NCBI GenBank assembly: GCA_002350615.1
Contig: DEFD01000028.1
Span: 76,496 to 140,495 of the forward strand
DNA: 64,000 nucleotides
Source of the DNA: Bacteroidales bacterium UBA2861
GTDB taxonomy: Bacteria > Bacteroidota > Bacteroidia > Bacteroidales > UBA932
Direction: 5' to 3'
Shown here: piece after piece, positions 1 to 9,888 of the stretch
Layout: each line of letters opens with the position of its first letter
Numbering within the stretch: position 1 is the first letter of the stretch
Notes under the pieces: model-generated
What the model saw: only the letters and a program-made list of their open reading frames with translations
Database searches by the model: none
What the model was told of the DNA's origin: nothing
Made by a program: the position numbers and the translations under genes

Positions 1-549
1 CGCCTGAGTTCCATCACCGTTTATGAAAGACAGCTGCGTGGATTCGAACGCGTGCCGCTTGCTCCGGGAGAGAAAAAGACGGTGCGTATGACTCTGAGTT
101 CCAAGGATCTGAGCCTGCTTAACGCCGATTTCCAGCGTGTGGTGGAGCCCGGAGAATTCGACATCCTCATAGGGGCGTCCTCCGTGGATATCCGCCTCAA
201 GGCATGCCTGACAGTGGGAGATTCCGACAAGGCGGATGCCTACCCCGATGACGCCTCAGCGCAGAAAGCGGTATTCCCCGCCAGAATCGGCGTAAGCGAA
301 GATGTGACTATCCCCCTGCCGGAAGGCAAGGCTGTCGATAAGCTTACGGTAAAATGGGGCGCCGGCACCGACTGCTCTTTCGAGATCCTCTGGACCAAGG
401 GAGGAGGTCAGTTCCTGCCTCTCTACAAGGGCGAAGCGCAATGCAAGTCCGGATCCGCTTCCGAGACCTACAGTTTCGAATCCACCGAGGCGAGTGAAAT
501 ACGCCTCGCAGTCACCCGCGGCAAAGCCGTGGTGGAAAGCATGGAATAA
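1..549 (+). CDS. GH3 beta-glucosidase-type glycosidase, C-terminal part (5' end outside window)
   Basis: The frame is open from base 1, so the 5' part lies outside the window. The visible start reads RLSSITVYERQLRGFERV followed by LAPGEKKTVRMTL, NADFQRVVEPGEFDILIG and SSVDIRL. This is the fibronectin-III-like domain that closes GH3 glycosidases. About 105 further residues follow and resemble a beta-sandwich or discoidin-like tail; that part is inference. The catalytic GH3 domains cannot be seen, so the substrate is unknown. The gene converges on the two-component regulator at 589-4506, with 39 bp between them and no clear terminator. Confidence 0.8.
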   Translation, partial: RLSSITVYERQLRGFERVPLAPGEKKTVRMTLSSKDLSLLNADFQRVVEPGEFDILIGASSVDIRLKACLTVGDSDKADAYPDDASAQKAVFPARIGVSEDVTIPLPEGKAVDKLTVKWGAGTDCSFEILWTKGGGQFLPLYKGEAQCKSGSASETYSFESTEASEIRLAVTRGKAVVESME

Positions 550-588
550 ACGGCCTGAATTTTCGACATTTCCGCGCCCGTGGATGCC

Positions 589-3500
589 CTATCCGCGCCG
601 TGAAGCCTTGAGTGATTCCATGTATTCGGAAGGGGTCTTCCCATACTGTTCCCGGAAGCATTTGGCAAAATAGGAAAGGTTAGTAAAGCCTACGGCATAG
701 CAGATGTCGGAAACATTGTTTCCCGAAGGCTCGTGCATCATCGCCTCGGCAACCGCAAGCCTTTTGTTACGCACGTAGTTGTTGGGCGATGTTCCCAGCA
801 TCCGTCTCACCTTTCTCACCAGCGTAGCCTGGCTCACGGACATCTGTTCCGCCAGGAATTCATTGGAAATATCGCCGCCCGGGATGTTGTCCATGATCAC
901 CTTGTCCAACTTGAGGAAGAAATCCTCGTCCCTTCTCGGGAGTCCGAACAAGGAGATGTCCCGGCTCAGCATTCCCTTGCTCATAGCGCTCTTCATCAGA
1001 CCCCTGCGGTTGATGATGTTGAGAATGCTGGCCTGCAGGTATTCCATATCGAAAGGCTTCTCTATGAACAGGTCGGCCCCGAGGCGCATGGCTTCCACCT
1101 TCGACTGCGTGGAAGTCCTCGCCGACACGACTATGATGGGGATATGGGAGATTTCTATGTCTTCACGTATCTCCCGGCAGAGGTCCAGCCCGCTCTTGCC
1201 CGGCATGGTTATATCCGTAAGCACAAGGTCTATGGAGCGCTCTCTCAGGATCGCGAGAGCCGCATCCACTGAAACGGCGGCCTGCACCGAATAGTGTTCC
1301 TCCAAGGCTTGGGAGAGATAGTCCCGCAGTTCCTTGTTGTCCTCCACAAGCAGGAGATTCGGACGCCCGTCATCCGTCAGGACGACTTCTTCCTGCTCGT
1401 CTTTTGCCTGCGTACCGTAGTCTTCTTCCTCAGAGAGAGGGAGGGTAAGCACGAAACATGTATCGCCGGGGGTATCAGCAAGGCAAAGGTCGCCTCCGTG
1501 CATCTGTGCCAGCATCTTGGCAAGCGGCAGGCCGATGCCCACGCCCTCGGAAGTCTCTCCGGTCTCGCTGTGATATTGTACGAACGGGCGGAAAATGGCG
1601 TCACGATAAGCCTGCGGAATCTTATGTCCGTCATTGGAGATTGCGACACGGATATTCTTTCCATCCTGAGTCATGGCTATGCTGATCCGCTTTGCGGCAT
1701 GTTCCACCGCATTTATCAGGATATTGTTGAGAATCTTGTCCAATGCGGACACGTCGGCACTCACGACGGCAGGAAATTCAGGAGCCTCGAATTCTATCTT
1801 GACGTCTTTGGCGGCCGCCGTATCGGAGAAGCTGAAAACCAGTACTTTAAGTTTGTCGGCCATATCCACGAGAGTGGGATGGAGTTCATAGCCCTTACGC
1901 TCTATCCGCACGAATTCGAGCAGTTCGTTCACCAGCGAAGTGAGATACTCGGTACTGTTGTTCATAACCGAGAGATCATGCATTGCAGCCTCGTCGAAAC
2001 CACCCTTGGACATCATCTTGGACAAAGGTGTGCGGATAAGGGTGAGCGGCGTTTTGATCTCGTGTATTACGTGGGAGAAGAAGTCCAGCTTCTGCGAGAA
2101 CAATTCTTCTTCTTTCGCCTTGCGGAAGCGCTCCTCCGATTCGCGCTGGTCGCGCCGGATCTGCCAGAGGGCGACTGCCAACATGGAGGCAAGGAGCAGC
2201 AGGGAAAGGAGCACCAGCATCGCGATGCCTCCCGGGGATTGCCAGAAAGTGGGTTTCACCACGATCTCCAGGGCGGAGGGCTTCTCCACCCACACTCCCC
2301 CGACTTCAGCAGTCCTCAGACGGAGATGATATGTCCCGTGGGCAAGATTGAACCAGGACATTCTCTTTTTCAACGACACATCCTGCCATGAGGCGTCTCT
2401 GGGTACGAGCATGCATTGCAGGCGTTCCGTGGCGGGGAAAGAGCTTCCGAGCACTGCGAATTCAAAGCTGATGTTGTTCTGGTCCGGATTCAGTACCAGA
2501 CGCTTTGTGGGATTGAAACCTTTCACCCGCTCGTCGCCGATGCAAAGCTGGGTTATCTCCACGACGGGATTTTGCAGACCGGGAGCATTGCCGGACGGGG
2601 AGAAGCGGATGAACCCGTTCTCGGAGCCGAAAAGCATCTCCCCGTTCTTCAACTGCAATGCCGAATTGCTGAATTTCCGGTCCAGCAGACCGTTCATTTC
2701 CGTATAGAGAGCCACCTCGCCGCTGGAAGGCACATACCGCACCAGTCCGGCGTCCGAAGAAAGGTAAAGATCTCCGTCCGCAGACTCGAGGGCCCTGAAA
2801 AACACATCCGTGGGAAGGGAGGCGTGATTGTCCACGGAAATCCGGACGAAGCGGTCCGTCAGGTTGTCAAGCCGGTAGAATCCGGAAGAGAAACCTATCG
2901 CCCAGACCCCTCCGGCCCCGTCTATGCACATGGAACAGACCTTGTCGGATGCAAGCCCGTTGCCTGCTGCTATGCAGTAATGCTTGAGGATTTCCCGCTC
3001 CACCGGGTCCCAAAGAAATACGCCGTCGTCAAAAGAGGACAGCCATATCCGTCCTTCCCTGTCTTCGGCGATACTTGTCATGAAATATCCGTAGAACTCG
3101 TCGAGGGACTCGAAACTGTCCGACGATGCATTGTATCGGAACACGCCCCTCGTGGTGGAAGCATACAGATCGTTCCCGGCCCTTGCCACGACATAAACCT
3201 TGCAGTCGTCAACCCCTTTGTTGCGCAGATTGCCATAGAGTTGCAGGGACTTGCGCCTGACATCATAACGGTAGAGGCCGTCCTGTGAACCCAGCCAGAG
3301 GTATCCGTCTATATAGCAAGGCGAGCAGAGCATACCTTGCAGCCCTGTATCGACCGCTTCCAGTTTATCGGTAGAGAGATTATAGCAGAAGAGACCCTTG
3401 CGCCCCGTCGTCACCCAGACCAGGTCGCCACCGTCAGTGGCAAAACCGCTCACGAGCGAGCCCTGCAGGGATCTGCCATATATCTTCTTGAAACGCTTCT

Positions 3501-4506
3501 GGTCCCGTCCGGAATAGTGGACGCCCCCGTCCTTGGTCCCCACCCAGAGACCACCGCTGCGATCGACGCATACGGTAGTGACCTGACTGTCCGTGAGGGA
3601 GAAGGTCTGGGTATCGTCTTCGCCGTACATGGCAGACTCGCCGGAAGCGAGGTCGTAGGCCCACAGACCCATGGATGAGGCAAGCCAGAAACGCTGTCCG
3701 GATTCCAGACAGACATCATTCAGCACAACCCCCTTGGGCAGGGAGAAAAGACTCCGCACTTTCCTCCCGGCGGGGCATACTTCGGATATGCCGTGCAATG
3801 TACTTACCGCATAGAAGCGGGAAGAATCATTTCCGGCATAGAAGAGGCCCTCGACATCGTCGCCTGCAAACCAGGAAGAGTTCTCGCCGAGGTCGATAGC
3901 GTATCTGTTGGAGAAAAGGGAATCGGCGTGATACAGGTTGCGGCGGTATTTTGAAAGCCAGTAACCCCCGGTGCCGTCCCTGAGCAGTTTCCTGAATGAA
4001 CATGCGGCCTCCTTTCCGGCGCCCCGCAGATAATTCACGAGCGTACGTTCCTCCGGGTTATAGACGAAACAGCCGTCAAAGCCCACAAGCATACGGACAA
4101 GACCGTCATCGTCGCAAGAGAGATATGTCACCTTGCCGGTGACGCGAGTGCCGTTGTCCGCTTCGGCAAGCAGAGGCTCGAAGCGGTCTTCGTCCCTCAG
4201 ATAGCAGCTCACGCCGGCGTCTGTTCCAATCCAGAGGTTCCCGTGCGCGTCTTCCGCTATCTCGTGGATATAATCCGACGCAAGGCCGAGTTCCTCCTTG
4301 TACCATATCCGGAAACGCGTGCCGTCATAACGGTTCAGGCCCTTGAACGTCCCGATCCATATATAGCCTCTGGAGTCCTGGAAGATATTGCTGATACCGT
4401 CGTATGAAATATCGCTGTTGGCTGTGTGGAAACGTATGAATTCCCGGCCCTGCAATTGTGCGGAGCAGAGAATCAAGGCGAGTACTGCAGTCAAAAACCT
4501 CTTCAT
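589..4506 (-). CDS. hybrid two-component system regulator (HTCS) of the polysaccharide locus
   Basis: One-protein two-component system of 1305 residues. After a signal peptide (MKRFLTAVLALILCSAQ) come about 700 residues of Reg_prop propeller repeats (GYIWIGTFKGLNRYDG, GLWVGTKDGGVHY) and a Y_Y_Y-type domain, all periplasmic. A single membrane helix lies at about 753-782. The histidine kinase follows with phospho-acceptor H815 in HEIKTPL and an ATPase domain (N in NNILINAVEH, GVGIGLPLAK). The receiver domain has D1098 in TDITMPG, and an AraC-type DNA-binding domain closes the protein. In this family the propeller binds an oligosaccharide and the AraC domain activates the locus. It is the last gene of the cluster, 10 bp after the DUF6259-like gene, so it is probably co-transcribed with the genes it controls. 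Its 3' end is duplicated at 33471-33527. Confidence 0.95.
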   Translation of the reverse strand: MKRFLTAVLALILCSAQLQGREFIRFHTANSDISYDGISNIFQDSRGYIWIGTFKGLNRYDGTRFRIWYKEELGLASDYIHEIAEDAHGNLWIGTDAGVSCYLRDEDRFEPLLAEADNGTRVTGKVTYLSCDDDGLVRMLVGFDGCFVYNPEERTLVNYLRGAGKEAACSFRKLLRDGTGGYWLSKYRRNLYHADSLFSNRYAIDLGENSSWFAGDDVEGLFYAGNDSSRFYAVSTLHGISEVCPAGRKVRSLFSLPKGVVLNDVCLESGQRFWLASSMGLWAYDLASGESAMYGEDDTQTFSLTDSQVTTVCVDRSGGLWVGTKDGGVHYSGRDQKRFKKIYGRSLQGSLVSGFATDGGDLVWVTTGRKGLFCYNLSTDKLEAVDTGLQGMLCSPCYIDGYLWLGSQDGLYRYDVRRKSLQLYGNLRNKGVDDCKVYVVARAGNDLYASTTRGVFRYNASSDSFESLDEFYGYFMTSIAEDREGRIWLSSFDDGVFLWDPVEREILKHYCIAAGNGLASDKVCSMCIDGAGGVWAIGFSSGFYRLDNLTDRFVRISVDNHASLPTDVFFRALESADGDLYLSSDAGLVRYVPSSGEVALYTEMNGLLDRKFSNSALQLKNGEMLFGSENGFIRFSPSGNAPGLQNPVVEITQLCIGDERVKGFNPTKRLVLNPDQNNISFEFAVLGSSFPATERLQCMLVPRDASWQDVSLKKRMSWFNLAHGTYHLRLRTAEVGGVWVEKPSALEIVVKPTFWQSPGGIAMLVLLSLLLLASMLAVALWQIRRDQRESEERFRKAKEEELFSQKLDFFSHVIHEIKTPLTLIRTPLSKMMSKGGFDEAAMHDLSVMNNSTEYLTSLVNELLEFVRIERKGYELHPTLVDMADKLKVLVFSFSDTAAAKDVKIEFEAPEFPAVVSADVSALDKILNNILINAVEHAAKRISIAMTQDGKNIRVAISNDGHKIPQAYRDAIFRPFVQYHSETGETSEGVGIGLPLAKMLAQMHGGDLCLADTPGDTCFVLTLPLSEEEDYGTQAKDEQEEVVLTDDGRPNLLLVEDNKELRDYLSQALEEHYSVQAAVSVDAALAILRERSIDLVLTDITMPGKSGLDLCREIREDIEISHIPIIVVSARTSTQSKVEAMRLGADLFIEKPFDMEYLQASILNIINRRGLMKSAMSKGMLSRDISLFGLPRRDEDFFLKLDKVIMDNIPGGDISNEFLAEQMSVSQATLVRKVRRMLGTSPNNYVRNKRLAVAEAMMHEPSGNNVSDICYAVGFTNLSYFAKCFREQYGKTPSEYMESLKASRRG
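607..663. repeat. direct repeat, copy 1 (3' end of the HTCS gene)
   Basis: Bases 614-663 match 33478-33527 exactly (50 of 50), and 607-663 match 33471-33527 with one mismatch, in the same orientation. Here the repeat lies inside the HTCS gene and encodes the conserved end of the AraC domain, CFREQYGKTPSEYMESLK. Confidence 0.95.
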
Positions 4507-4516
4507 TGTCCGTTTA

Positions 4517-6538
4517 TTATCTTACAACGATTGCTCCGTCCGATGGCACGGTAACCGTCTTTGCGGGAGCTCCCTTTGGAAGCGTTACTTTATGGGATAC
4601 CGAATCCGTGTTCACAAGGATGAACGCCGTCTTCCCGTCCCGGTCTTTCCATTCTGCGCCCAGCACCGCGGTTTCTTCCCAATACCGCACATAATTCTTC
4701 CTCGGGTTCTTACCTCCGGGAACAAATTCCCGCACGAACTCTCCTCCGAGCACGATGTCGTGAATTCCGGAACGGAAATCCATAAGATTCCTCAGGAATG
4801 CCGCTTCCGATGCGAATTTCGGGTCCGTAATCACGAAAGCCCTCACCCAAGCCAACTGTGAGCCATACAACAGCGCCTTAGCGAAGGCGAAGCGATAAGT
4901 GCTGGGATCCGTGCCCTCTACAACCTCCGGCGGAGCGGTGAACGCACTGGTTATAACGCGGTCGGAATACACCATGGGGAACACCGGGACTATCTTCAGC
5001 GGTCCATGATAGTCATTGTTCAGGCTGTTTACCATCAGCATCATATCGAAAAGATCCGTGTAGCACTCTCCGTTCTCTTCCGTCGTGAGGATCTTCCCGG
5101 GACGCAGGTAATCCTTGCGTATGTCACGGATGATGCGCTGGTATCCTTCCAGCCAAAAGCTGCCCCCTCCCCTTGGATGTCCGTGGGAATGACTCCAGCA
5201 GGGGGCCGGAATAGTACAGCCTACCTGGTCGATATAGACACCGTCCACGCCATACTGTTCCTGGATGTTGTCCACGAGGGAGCAGATTATGTCGTGCCAG
5301 GTCTTGCTGTCCGGACAGGTGACAGAATTCACCACTCCCGAAGTGCGGTACACTTCTGTATAAAGATTGCCGTCCAGCCTGCGGGCCGATTCCTTCGCTC
5401 CGTCCTTGATCCTGTAGCTTTCGGAATGAGGATCCCAGAGGCGTCCGTTGATGTACGGGGTGACATGTACCCCTTTCCGGTGTATTTCGGCAATCCTTTC
5501 GGCAAAGCCCGGGCGTGCCGGCAGAAACTCGGGATAGTGGGTATCGTATTCTATCTGATGCCACCAGTACCAATGGGCGCTCAGATGGGGACCAAGCAGG
5601 TCGGCAGCCCGGTCCAGGGCTGCGAACTCATCATCTACCGTCTTGAGACGCACCCAGGCTTCGGTATCCAGAAGCCACTGCGCGATTCCGTCCTGACGGT
5701 TCTTGATCTTGCGTTCCTCCCCTCCCCAAGGCAGCGTATAGGAATAGGGCTTGTACCAATGCTTGAGCGCGTGTTCCCAGCCTTCGCGGTCGAAACCGAG
5801 GTTCGCTTCAAAGGGAAGAGTGAATCTGCCGCCGGAAATCCAGGCTTCGCTGCAGGGAACATCCAAGGACAGGTGCAACGCACCGTCGCCGTCCACGCTA
5901 TAGTCCTTGCGGCTGCCTGAGGGGTCCTCGGTACCAAAGTACACGGCGCCGGAGGGATTGTGGACCATCATGAACTGCATCGAACTTGTGGGATACACGG
6001 CGGTGTGACCGGCTTCGGAAAGCGGAGCCTCCAGCCCCCATCCTTCCGGGATGATCACCTTGGCGTCAGAAGGCTTCTCCAGAACGAGCCGCGGGTAGTT
6101 GGCATCGGTGACGATCCAACCTTCCGGCAGTTCGGCTTCCAGACCGAAATAAATCCTGTCACCGTCGTCGGGAAGACTGACCGTCGCCCTTAAAGGATAA
6201 AAACCGTCATAGTCCAGTCTGAGGAACCAGGTGAAGCAGATTTTCTGCAGGCTGCCCTCCCTGGTCTGCTCGGCGCCCTGATACCTTGCCACCTTGGGGC
6301 GGTAAAGCGGGGTTTCCCCCATCGGACCAAGCAGGGAGAGATGCCAGAAATCAATCGAACCGCCGCCTGCCAGCTTCTGTCCGTCCATGACAATCTCTTC
6401 GCTTGCAAAGACATCACCGCCGCTGAACGCTGCGCGGATTTTCCCATTGTCGAGCACATAACTCTCCCGTGCCGACATGCTAAAAAACGTCAGCAATGCA
6501 AATGCAATCGTTGTCAGTATCCTACGCATGGCTCGCAT
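4517..6538 (-). CDS. DUF6259-like putative glycoside hydrolase, exported
   Basis: A 673-residue protein with an N-terminal signal peptide (LTTIAFALLTFFSMSA). The first part looks like a beta-sandwich that may bind sugar. The middle has TIM-barrel traits: HWYWWHQIEYDTHYPEF, a GVHVTPYINGRLWDPHS strand, GVDGVYIDQVG and ILTTEENGECYTD. The acidic residues at the strand ends (DQ, EEN) are the kind used for catalysis, but I did not identify the catalytic pair. I recognise the layout as the DUF6259 group found in Bacteroidota sugar loci; the assignment is from memory. The ATG at 6538 overlaps the preceding stop by one base (TGATG), which points to coupled translation. An alternative ATG is at 6529. 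Confidence 0.65.
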   Translation of the reverse strand: MRAMRRILTTIAFALLTFFSMSARESYVLDNGKIRAAFSGGDVFASEEIVMDGQKLAGGGSIDFWHLSLLGPMGETPLYRPKVARYQGAEQTREGSLQKICFTWFLRLDYDGFYPLRATVSLPDDGDRIYFGLEAELPEGWIVTDANYPRLVLEKPSDAKVIIPEGWGLEAPLSEAGHTAVYPTSSMQFMMVHNPSGAVYFGTEDPSGSRKDYSVDGDGALHLSLDVPCSEAWISGGRFTLPFEANLGFDREGWEHALKHWYKPYSYTLPWGGEERKIKNRQDGIAQWLLDTEAWVRLKTVDDEFAALDRAADLLGPHLSAHWYWWHQIEYDTHYPEFLPARPGFAERIAEIHRKGVHVTPYINGRLWDPHSESYRIKDGAKESARRLDGNLYTEVYRTSGVVNSVTCPDSKTWHDIICSLVDNIQEQYGVDGVYIDQVGCTIPAPCWSHSHGHPRGGGSFWLEGYQRIIRDIRKDYLRPGKILTTEENGECYTDLFDMMLMVNSLNNDYHGPLKIVPVFPMVYSDRVITSAFTAPPEVVEGTDPSTYRFAFAKALLYGSQLAWVRAFVITDPKFASEAAFLRNLMDFRSGIHDIVLGGEFVREFVPGGKNPRKNYVRYWEETAVLGAEWKDRDGKTAFILVNTDSVSHKVTLPKGAPAKTVTVPSDGAIVVR

Positions 6539-7485
6539 CAGAAATTACGTTCTTTCAGGCAGGCTTCAAGCTGCTCCTTGCTCATGTTCAGTTTTCCCTG
6601 ATAATTGCGCACCCATTTAACGAAATGCTTGTTCATCTCGTCGGTCCAGGCGCTGTCGATTTCGCCGGCGGTGTAAACATGGGACTTTATCATCTCTTCG
6701 CCGAATTCATCGGTAAGTTTCGTGAATTCCGAGGTGATTACAATGTGTTCCACCAGATGCGGGGGGATGAAGAGCACGGCGCCGGGTTTTGCCAGGACCG
6801 CGTCCCCCGGAAGGACCGTGGCGTGGCCGATCCTGATTGGAACATTATAGTTCACAAGTATCGTCTGGCGCATGTAGGACGGATCATAGTTCTTCATCCA
6901 GATATTCAGCCCGGGGATACGGCGCAGGCGCTCGATGTCGCGGATGTTGCCATAGGTGATGAGGCCGTTGCCCGTCTTTTCAAACACGCCGCTGCCAAGG
7001 TTCGAGCCCACGGCCGTACCCAGAAACTCCTTATTGTAGGTGTCTGCGACATACACGTCGCCCTTCACCAGCGAATTAATAACCCAGGACACCGTGCGTT
7101 TCTGCTGCCACATACGGCCTTCCTTCTTCCCTTGCTCGATGATCTCGTTTTCAAGGTCCGGGCGCAGGGGCATGAACTGGGCGGTGACGGCGCGGCCCGT
7201 CATCACGGCATCCTCGGTGTTGTGCAGGAGCATCCAGTCGCCTTCGTACTGGTTCTGGTATCCGAGTTTCATCAATTCGGCCCAGCATTCCTCGATGGTC
7301 ACGTGTTTGAGGCGCTCCAACAGTTCATCCGACACCTTGGGACGGCCGTCCTCGAAGCGTTCTCCTGTCCATTCAGCCGTGAGAGCCTTTATATATTCGG
7401 GGGATCCCGCTATGGCCTGGGCCGACATCCTCATCGGCAGCAGCACGAGGGCTGCGATGCTAAAAATCGATACTAATCTTTTCAT
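6538..7485 (-). CDS. RraA-family protein with signal peptide
   Basis: A 315-residue protein. Recognisable RraA-fold pieces are DAVMTGRAVTAQFMP, VADTYNKEFLGTAVGSNL, TGNGLITYGNIRD and the C-terminal VLPGDAVLAKPGAVLFIP. RraA-type proteins are usually about 160-230 residues, cytoplasmic, and act as divalent-metal aldolases or decarboxylases, or as RNase E inhibitors. This one has a leader (LVSIFSIAALVLLPMRMSAQA) ending in a plausible signal-peptidase site, plus N- and C-terminal extensions, so it is probably periplasmic. Its place among glycosidases suggests a role with a keto-acid or sugar-acid product; that is inference. The start lies 20 bp after the upstream stop. Confidence 0.72.
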   Translation of the reverse strand: MKRLVSIFSIAALVLLPMRMSAQAIAGSPEYIKALTAEWTGERFEDGRPKVSDELLERLKHVTIEECWAELMKLGYQNQYEGDWMLLHNTEDAVMTGRAVTAQFMPLRPDLENEIIEQGKKEGRMWQQKRTVSWVINSLVKGDVYVADTYNKEFLGTAVGSNLGSGVFEKTGNGLITYGNIRDIERLRRIPGLNIWMKNYDPSYMRQTILVNYNVPIRIGHATVLPGDAVLAKPGAVLFIPPHLVEHIVITSEFTKLTDEFGEEMIKSHVYTAGEIDSAWTDEMNKHFVKWVRNYQGKLNMSKEQLEACLKERNF

Positions 7486-7505
7486 TATACTTCAGTTAGC
7501 CATTA

Positions 7506-8552
7506 TCATAATAAGGGATAAATATGCTTCCAGATACTGTCGGTAAGTTTCTGCTCGTTGGAGCAGAAGGAAGTCACCACGACGACAGCGTCTTTGTCCG
7601 GAATGACGATGACCCATTGGCCGTGGGCCCCCGCCATCCTGTATGCATTGTGTGTCAGACACCAGAACTGGTAGCCGTAGCCCTGTCTCTTGTCGTCCCG
7701 GGGCAGGTTTTCAATCTGGGCGGGAGAGAGTTTTCCTTCTTCGTATTGAAGTATGTGGGCGGACGTAGCGTCATGGATGTAAGCAGGGTCGAGAAGCTGT
7801 CTGCCCTTCCACCGGCCTTCCTGAAGAAGGAACTGGCCCGCCTTGGCCAGGGATTCCGGACTCAGGAAAAGGCCCCAGCCTCCCGCGCGGTAGCCATCCG
7901 TCGTTTTTTCCCAGTACCAGTCTTTTATGCCGAGCGGCTTGAACAGCCTTTCGTCAAGGTAATCGCCCAGGTCGCGGCCCGTAACCTTGCTGACTATTAC
8001 GCCCACAAGGTAAGTATCCATCGAATTGTAATGGAAGCGCGAACCCGGCTCGAAGTTTATCTCAGTCGAAAGGGTCTCACGTATGGGATGGGCGATTTCG
8101 CCGGTTCTGGTTTGGTATATAATGTCCTTGGCGAAGCCGGACGACATGATGAGGAGGTCCCGTACCGTCATCTCTGCAAGCTGCGGTGAGATCTCCTCAG
8201 GAAGATCCTCAGGGCCGAAAAAGCCGACCACCTTGTCATCCAGGGCGAGCAACCCGTCCTGAATGGCAAACCCTGCGGCGATGGAAGTGAAACTTTTGCT
8301 TGCACTCCAGAGAATGTGTCTGGAAGTCAGGCCGTGGGCCGGATCGTGACGGTCATAAATCAGTTTCCCGCCTTTAAGGACGACGAGAGAATGCAATTCG
8401 TCGGTGGTGCGTATGGCGCGGATATCATTGAATACCTTATCGAATTCAGTGTCGTATTTGCCGTAATCGGCCGATTTCTGCAGTCCGTTGCAAGCTGCAA
8501 GGACCGCCTGCATGACAAACAGGACGATTATTCCGGTGATTCTTCTTTTCAT
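7506..8552 (-). CDS. serine hydrolase of the class C beta-lactamase/esterase type, lipoprotein
   Basis: The start is the ATG at 8552; the reading frame upstream of it only offers a TTG. The leader MKRRITGIIVLFVMQAVLAAC ends in a lipobox with C21. The catalytic SxxK motif is S83-A-S-K86 (LWSASKSF), Y175 lies in RFHYNSMDTYLVG, and the third motif looks like GAHGQW near the end. The domain fills the whole protein of 348 residues. Members of this family are often esterases or D-aminopeptidases rather than beta-lactamases. Inside a polysaccharide locus, deacylation of an acylated sugar is a reasonable guess, but nothing in the sequence proves it. Confidence 0.82.
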   Translation of the reverse strand: MKRRITGIIVLFVMQAVLAACNGLQKSADYGKYDTEFDKVFNDIRAIRTTDELHSLVVLKGGKLIYDRHDPAHGLTSRHILWSASKSFTSIAAGFAIQDGLLALDDKVVGFFGPEDLPEEISPQLAEMTVRDLLIMSSGFAKDIIYQTRTGEIAHPIRETLSTEINFEPGSRFHYNSMDTYLVGVIVSKVTGRDLGDYLDERLFKPLGIKDWYWEKTTDGYRAGGWGLFLSPESLAKAGQFLLQEGRWKGRQLLDPAYIHDATSAHILQYEEGKLSPAQIENLPRDDKRQGYGYQFWCLTHNAYRMAGAHGQWVIVIPDKDAVVVVTSFCSNEQKLTDSIWKHIYPLL

Positions 8553-8562
8553 TTTCTCTGCC

Positions 8563-9888
8563 TTACTCAAAAACCATTTCTATTCTGGACAACTGGATGT
8601 TTATTTGCTCCATGAACAAATAAAGCGGCGTATTCGGGGCGACATCGACATAGCACCTAGTCATCTCCTTGTTCGGGAATCTTTGTAAAGGTACGATATC
8701 TTCCGGAATCCTGTCTCCTTCCATGACGTCAGACGACGACAGGCTCAGTGACTTGCCGGAGACGGAGTCTCCCTGGAGCACCCGCACTCCGAGAACCTTA
8801 AGGGACATCCCCGTAATGTAAGGGAGCCGGAGGCAGCTTTTGGCCGCATCGAAACGCAGACACTTTACTCCGTCCACTTCAGTAAGATAGAACTTGCCGC
8901 CATTGGGATTCGGCATTATGCTATACCTGCCGCCGTCGAAGGAATACGAGTAGCTGTAGGCTGAGGGAGCCGTCGATGCTGAAGGGAGGGATGGAGTGAA
9001 ACTGACCGTATTGAAATCTATGACGATGGTCTTCTGAACCGATGTCATGCAAGTGATTCCCGACAGTTTTCCCGCTTCCAGCACGCTTGCTGCGGTATTC
9101 CGTGATACGACAGTCCTGGAAAGGGGGGCATCCGAGCAACGGATGCTGAATTCATATCCTTTGGACAGTTCGCCGGGGGCGACGCAGAAATAGAAAAACT
9201 CGCTCTTCCCCTTCGTAATGGTACAAAGCGGAGCTCCGGTATTGGAGCATAACTCGATGGTGCTGCTGCCGTGATTCTCCGGGGATGTCACGGGATTGGC
9301 CGGATCCTGCATATCGATTGCCACATCCCCGGCAAGACTCTCTCCTCCTATAGCCGAAAGAGCGACGGACTCCACAACTATCGGCAGAGTTCCCTCGCAT
9401 TTGAGCTCAAGGCTCAGCACGGAACAGGCATAACGGAAATTCAGATTTTCATTCTCGGAGAATGCTGTCAGCAACACCGCTTCCGGATCGAAAGAGCCTG
9501 CCTTGTAATGCTGGACGGCAGGGATTGAACTATGGATGATATTGCCGGTCAGAGTGTTGTCCTTTCGGTAAGGTATGACCGCATAGGTCCCCGACACCTT
9601 GTCGGAATCACCTGACGCAGGGCATTTGAAACTGATGGGGCCGGCCGGAGACTTGTCTTCTCCGGTGAAAACCGCTTTGCTGTTTGCGGAGCCCCTGTAA
9701 AAAACGCTGAGCAGATCGGAGCGGTTCCAGACTGTCTTGAGTCCCGGATCCAGCGACACTTTGGAAGCTGCTCCGGCGCAACTGACCGTCATACGGACGG
9801 CGCCGTCCTCTTCCGGCGGAACAACCTGTCTCTCACAGGATATCAGCAACGCCAGCATTGAAAATGCGTATAGTACTTTATTGCCCAT
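8563..9888 (-). CDS. fimbrillin-like surface lipoprotein with the shared C-terminal module
   Basis: The leader MGNKVLYAFSMLALLISC is a lipoprotein signal. The N-terminal half has the pattern of fimbrillin-like (Mfa-type) lipoproteins: KVSLDPGLKTVWNRSDLLSVF, YAVIPY and SVALSAIGGESLAGD. The last 150 residues (from VIDFNTVSF, with LRLPYITGMSLKVLGV) resemble the ends of the lipoproteins at 11508, 21780 and 27245. An ATG at 9909 would add seven residues and a 32-bp overlap with the upstream gene; I chose 9888, with an 11-bp overlap like its neighbours. It is probably a surface glycan-binding protein of the locus, in the SusE/SusF position; that is inference. Confidence 0.75.
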   Translation of the reverse strand: MGNKVLYAFSMLALLISCERQVVPPEEDGAVRMTVSCAGAASKVSLDPGLKTVWNRSDLLSVFYRGSANSKAVFTGEDKSPAGPISFKCPASGDSDKVSGTYAVIPYRKDNTLTGNIIHSSIPAVQHYKAGSFDPEAVLLTAFSENENLNFRYACSVLSLELKCEGTLPIVVESVALSAIGGESLAGDVAIDMQDPANPVTSPENHGSSTIELCSNTGAPLCTITKGKSEFFYFCVAPGELSKGYEFSIRCSDAPLSRTVVSRNTAASVLEAGKLSGITCMTSVQKTIVIDFNTVSFTPSLPSASTAPSAYSYSYSFDGGRYSIMPNPNGGKFYLTEVDGVKCLRFDAAKSCLRLPYITGMSLKVLGVRVLQGDSVSGKSLSLSSSDVMEGDRIPEDIVPLQRFPNKEMTRCYVDVAPNTPLYLFMEQINIQLSRIEMVFE

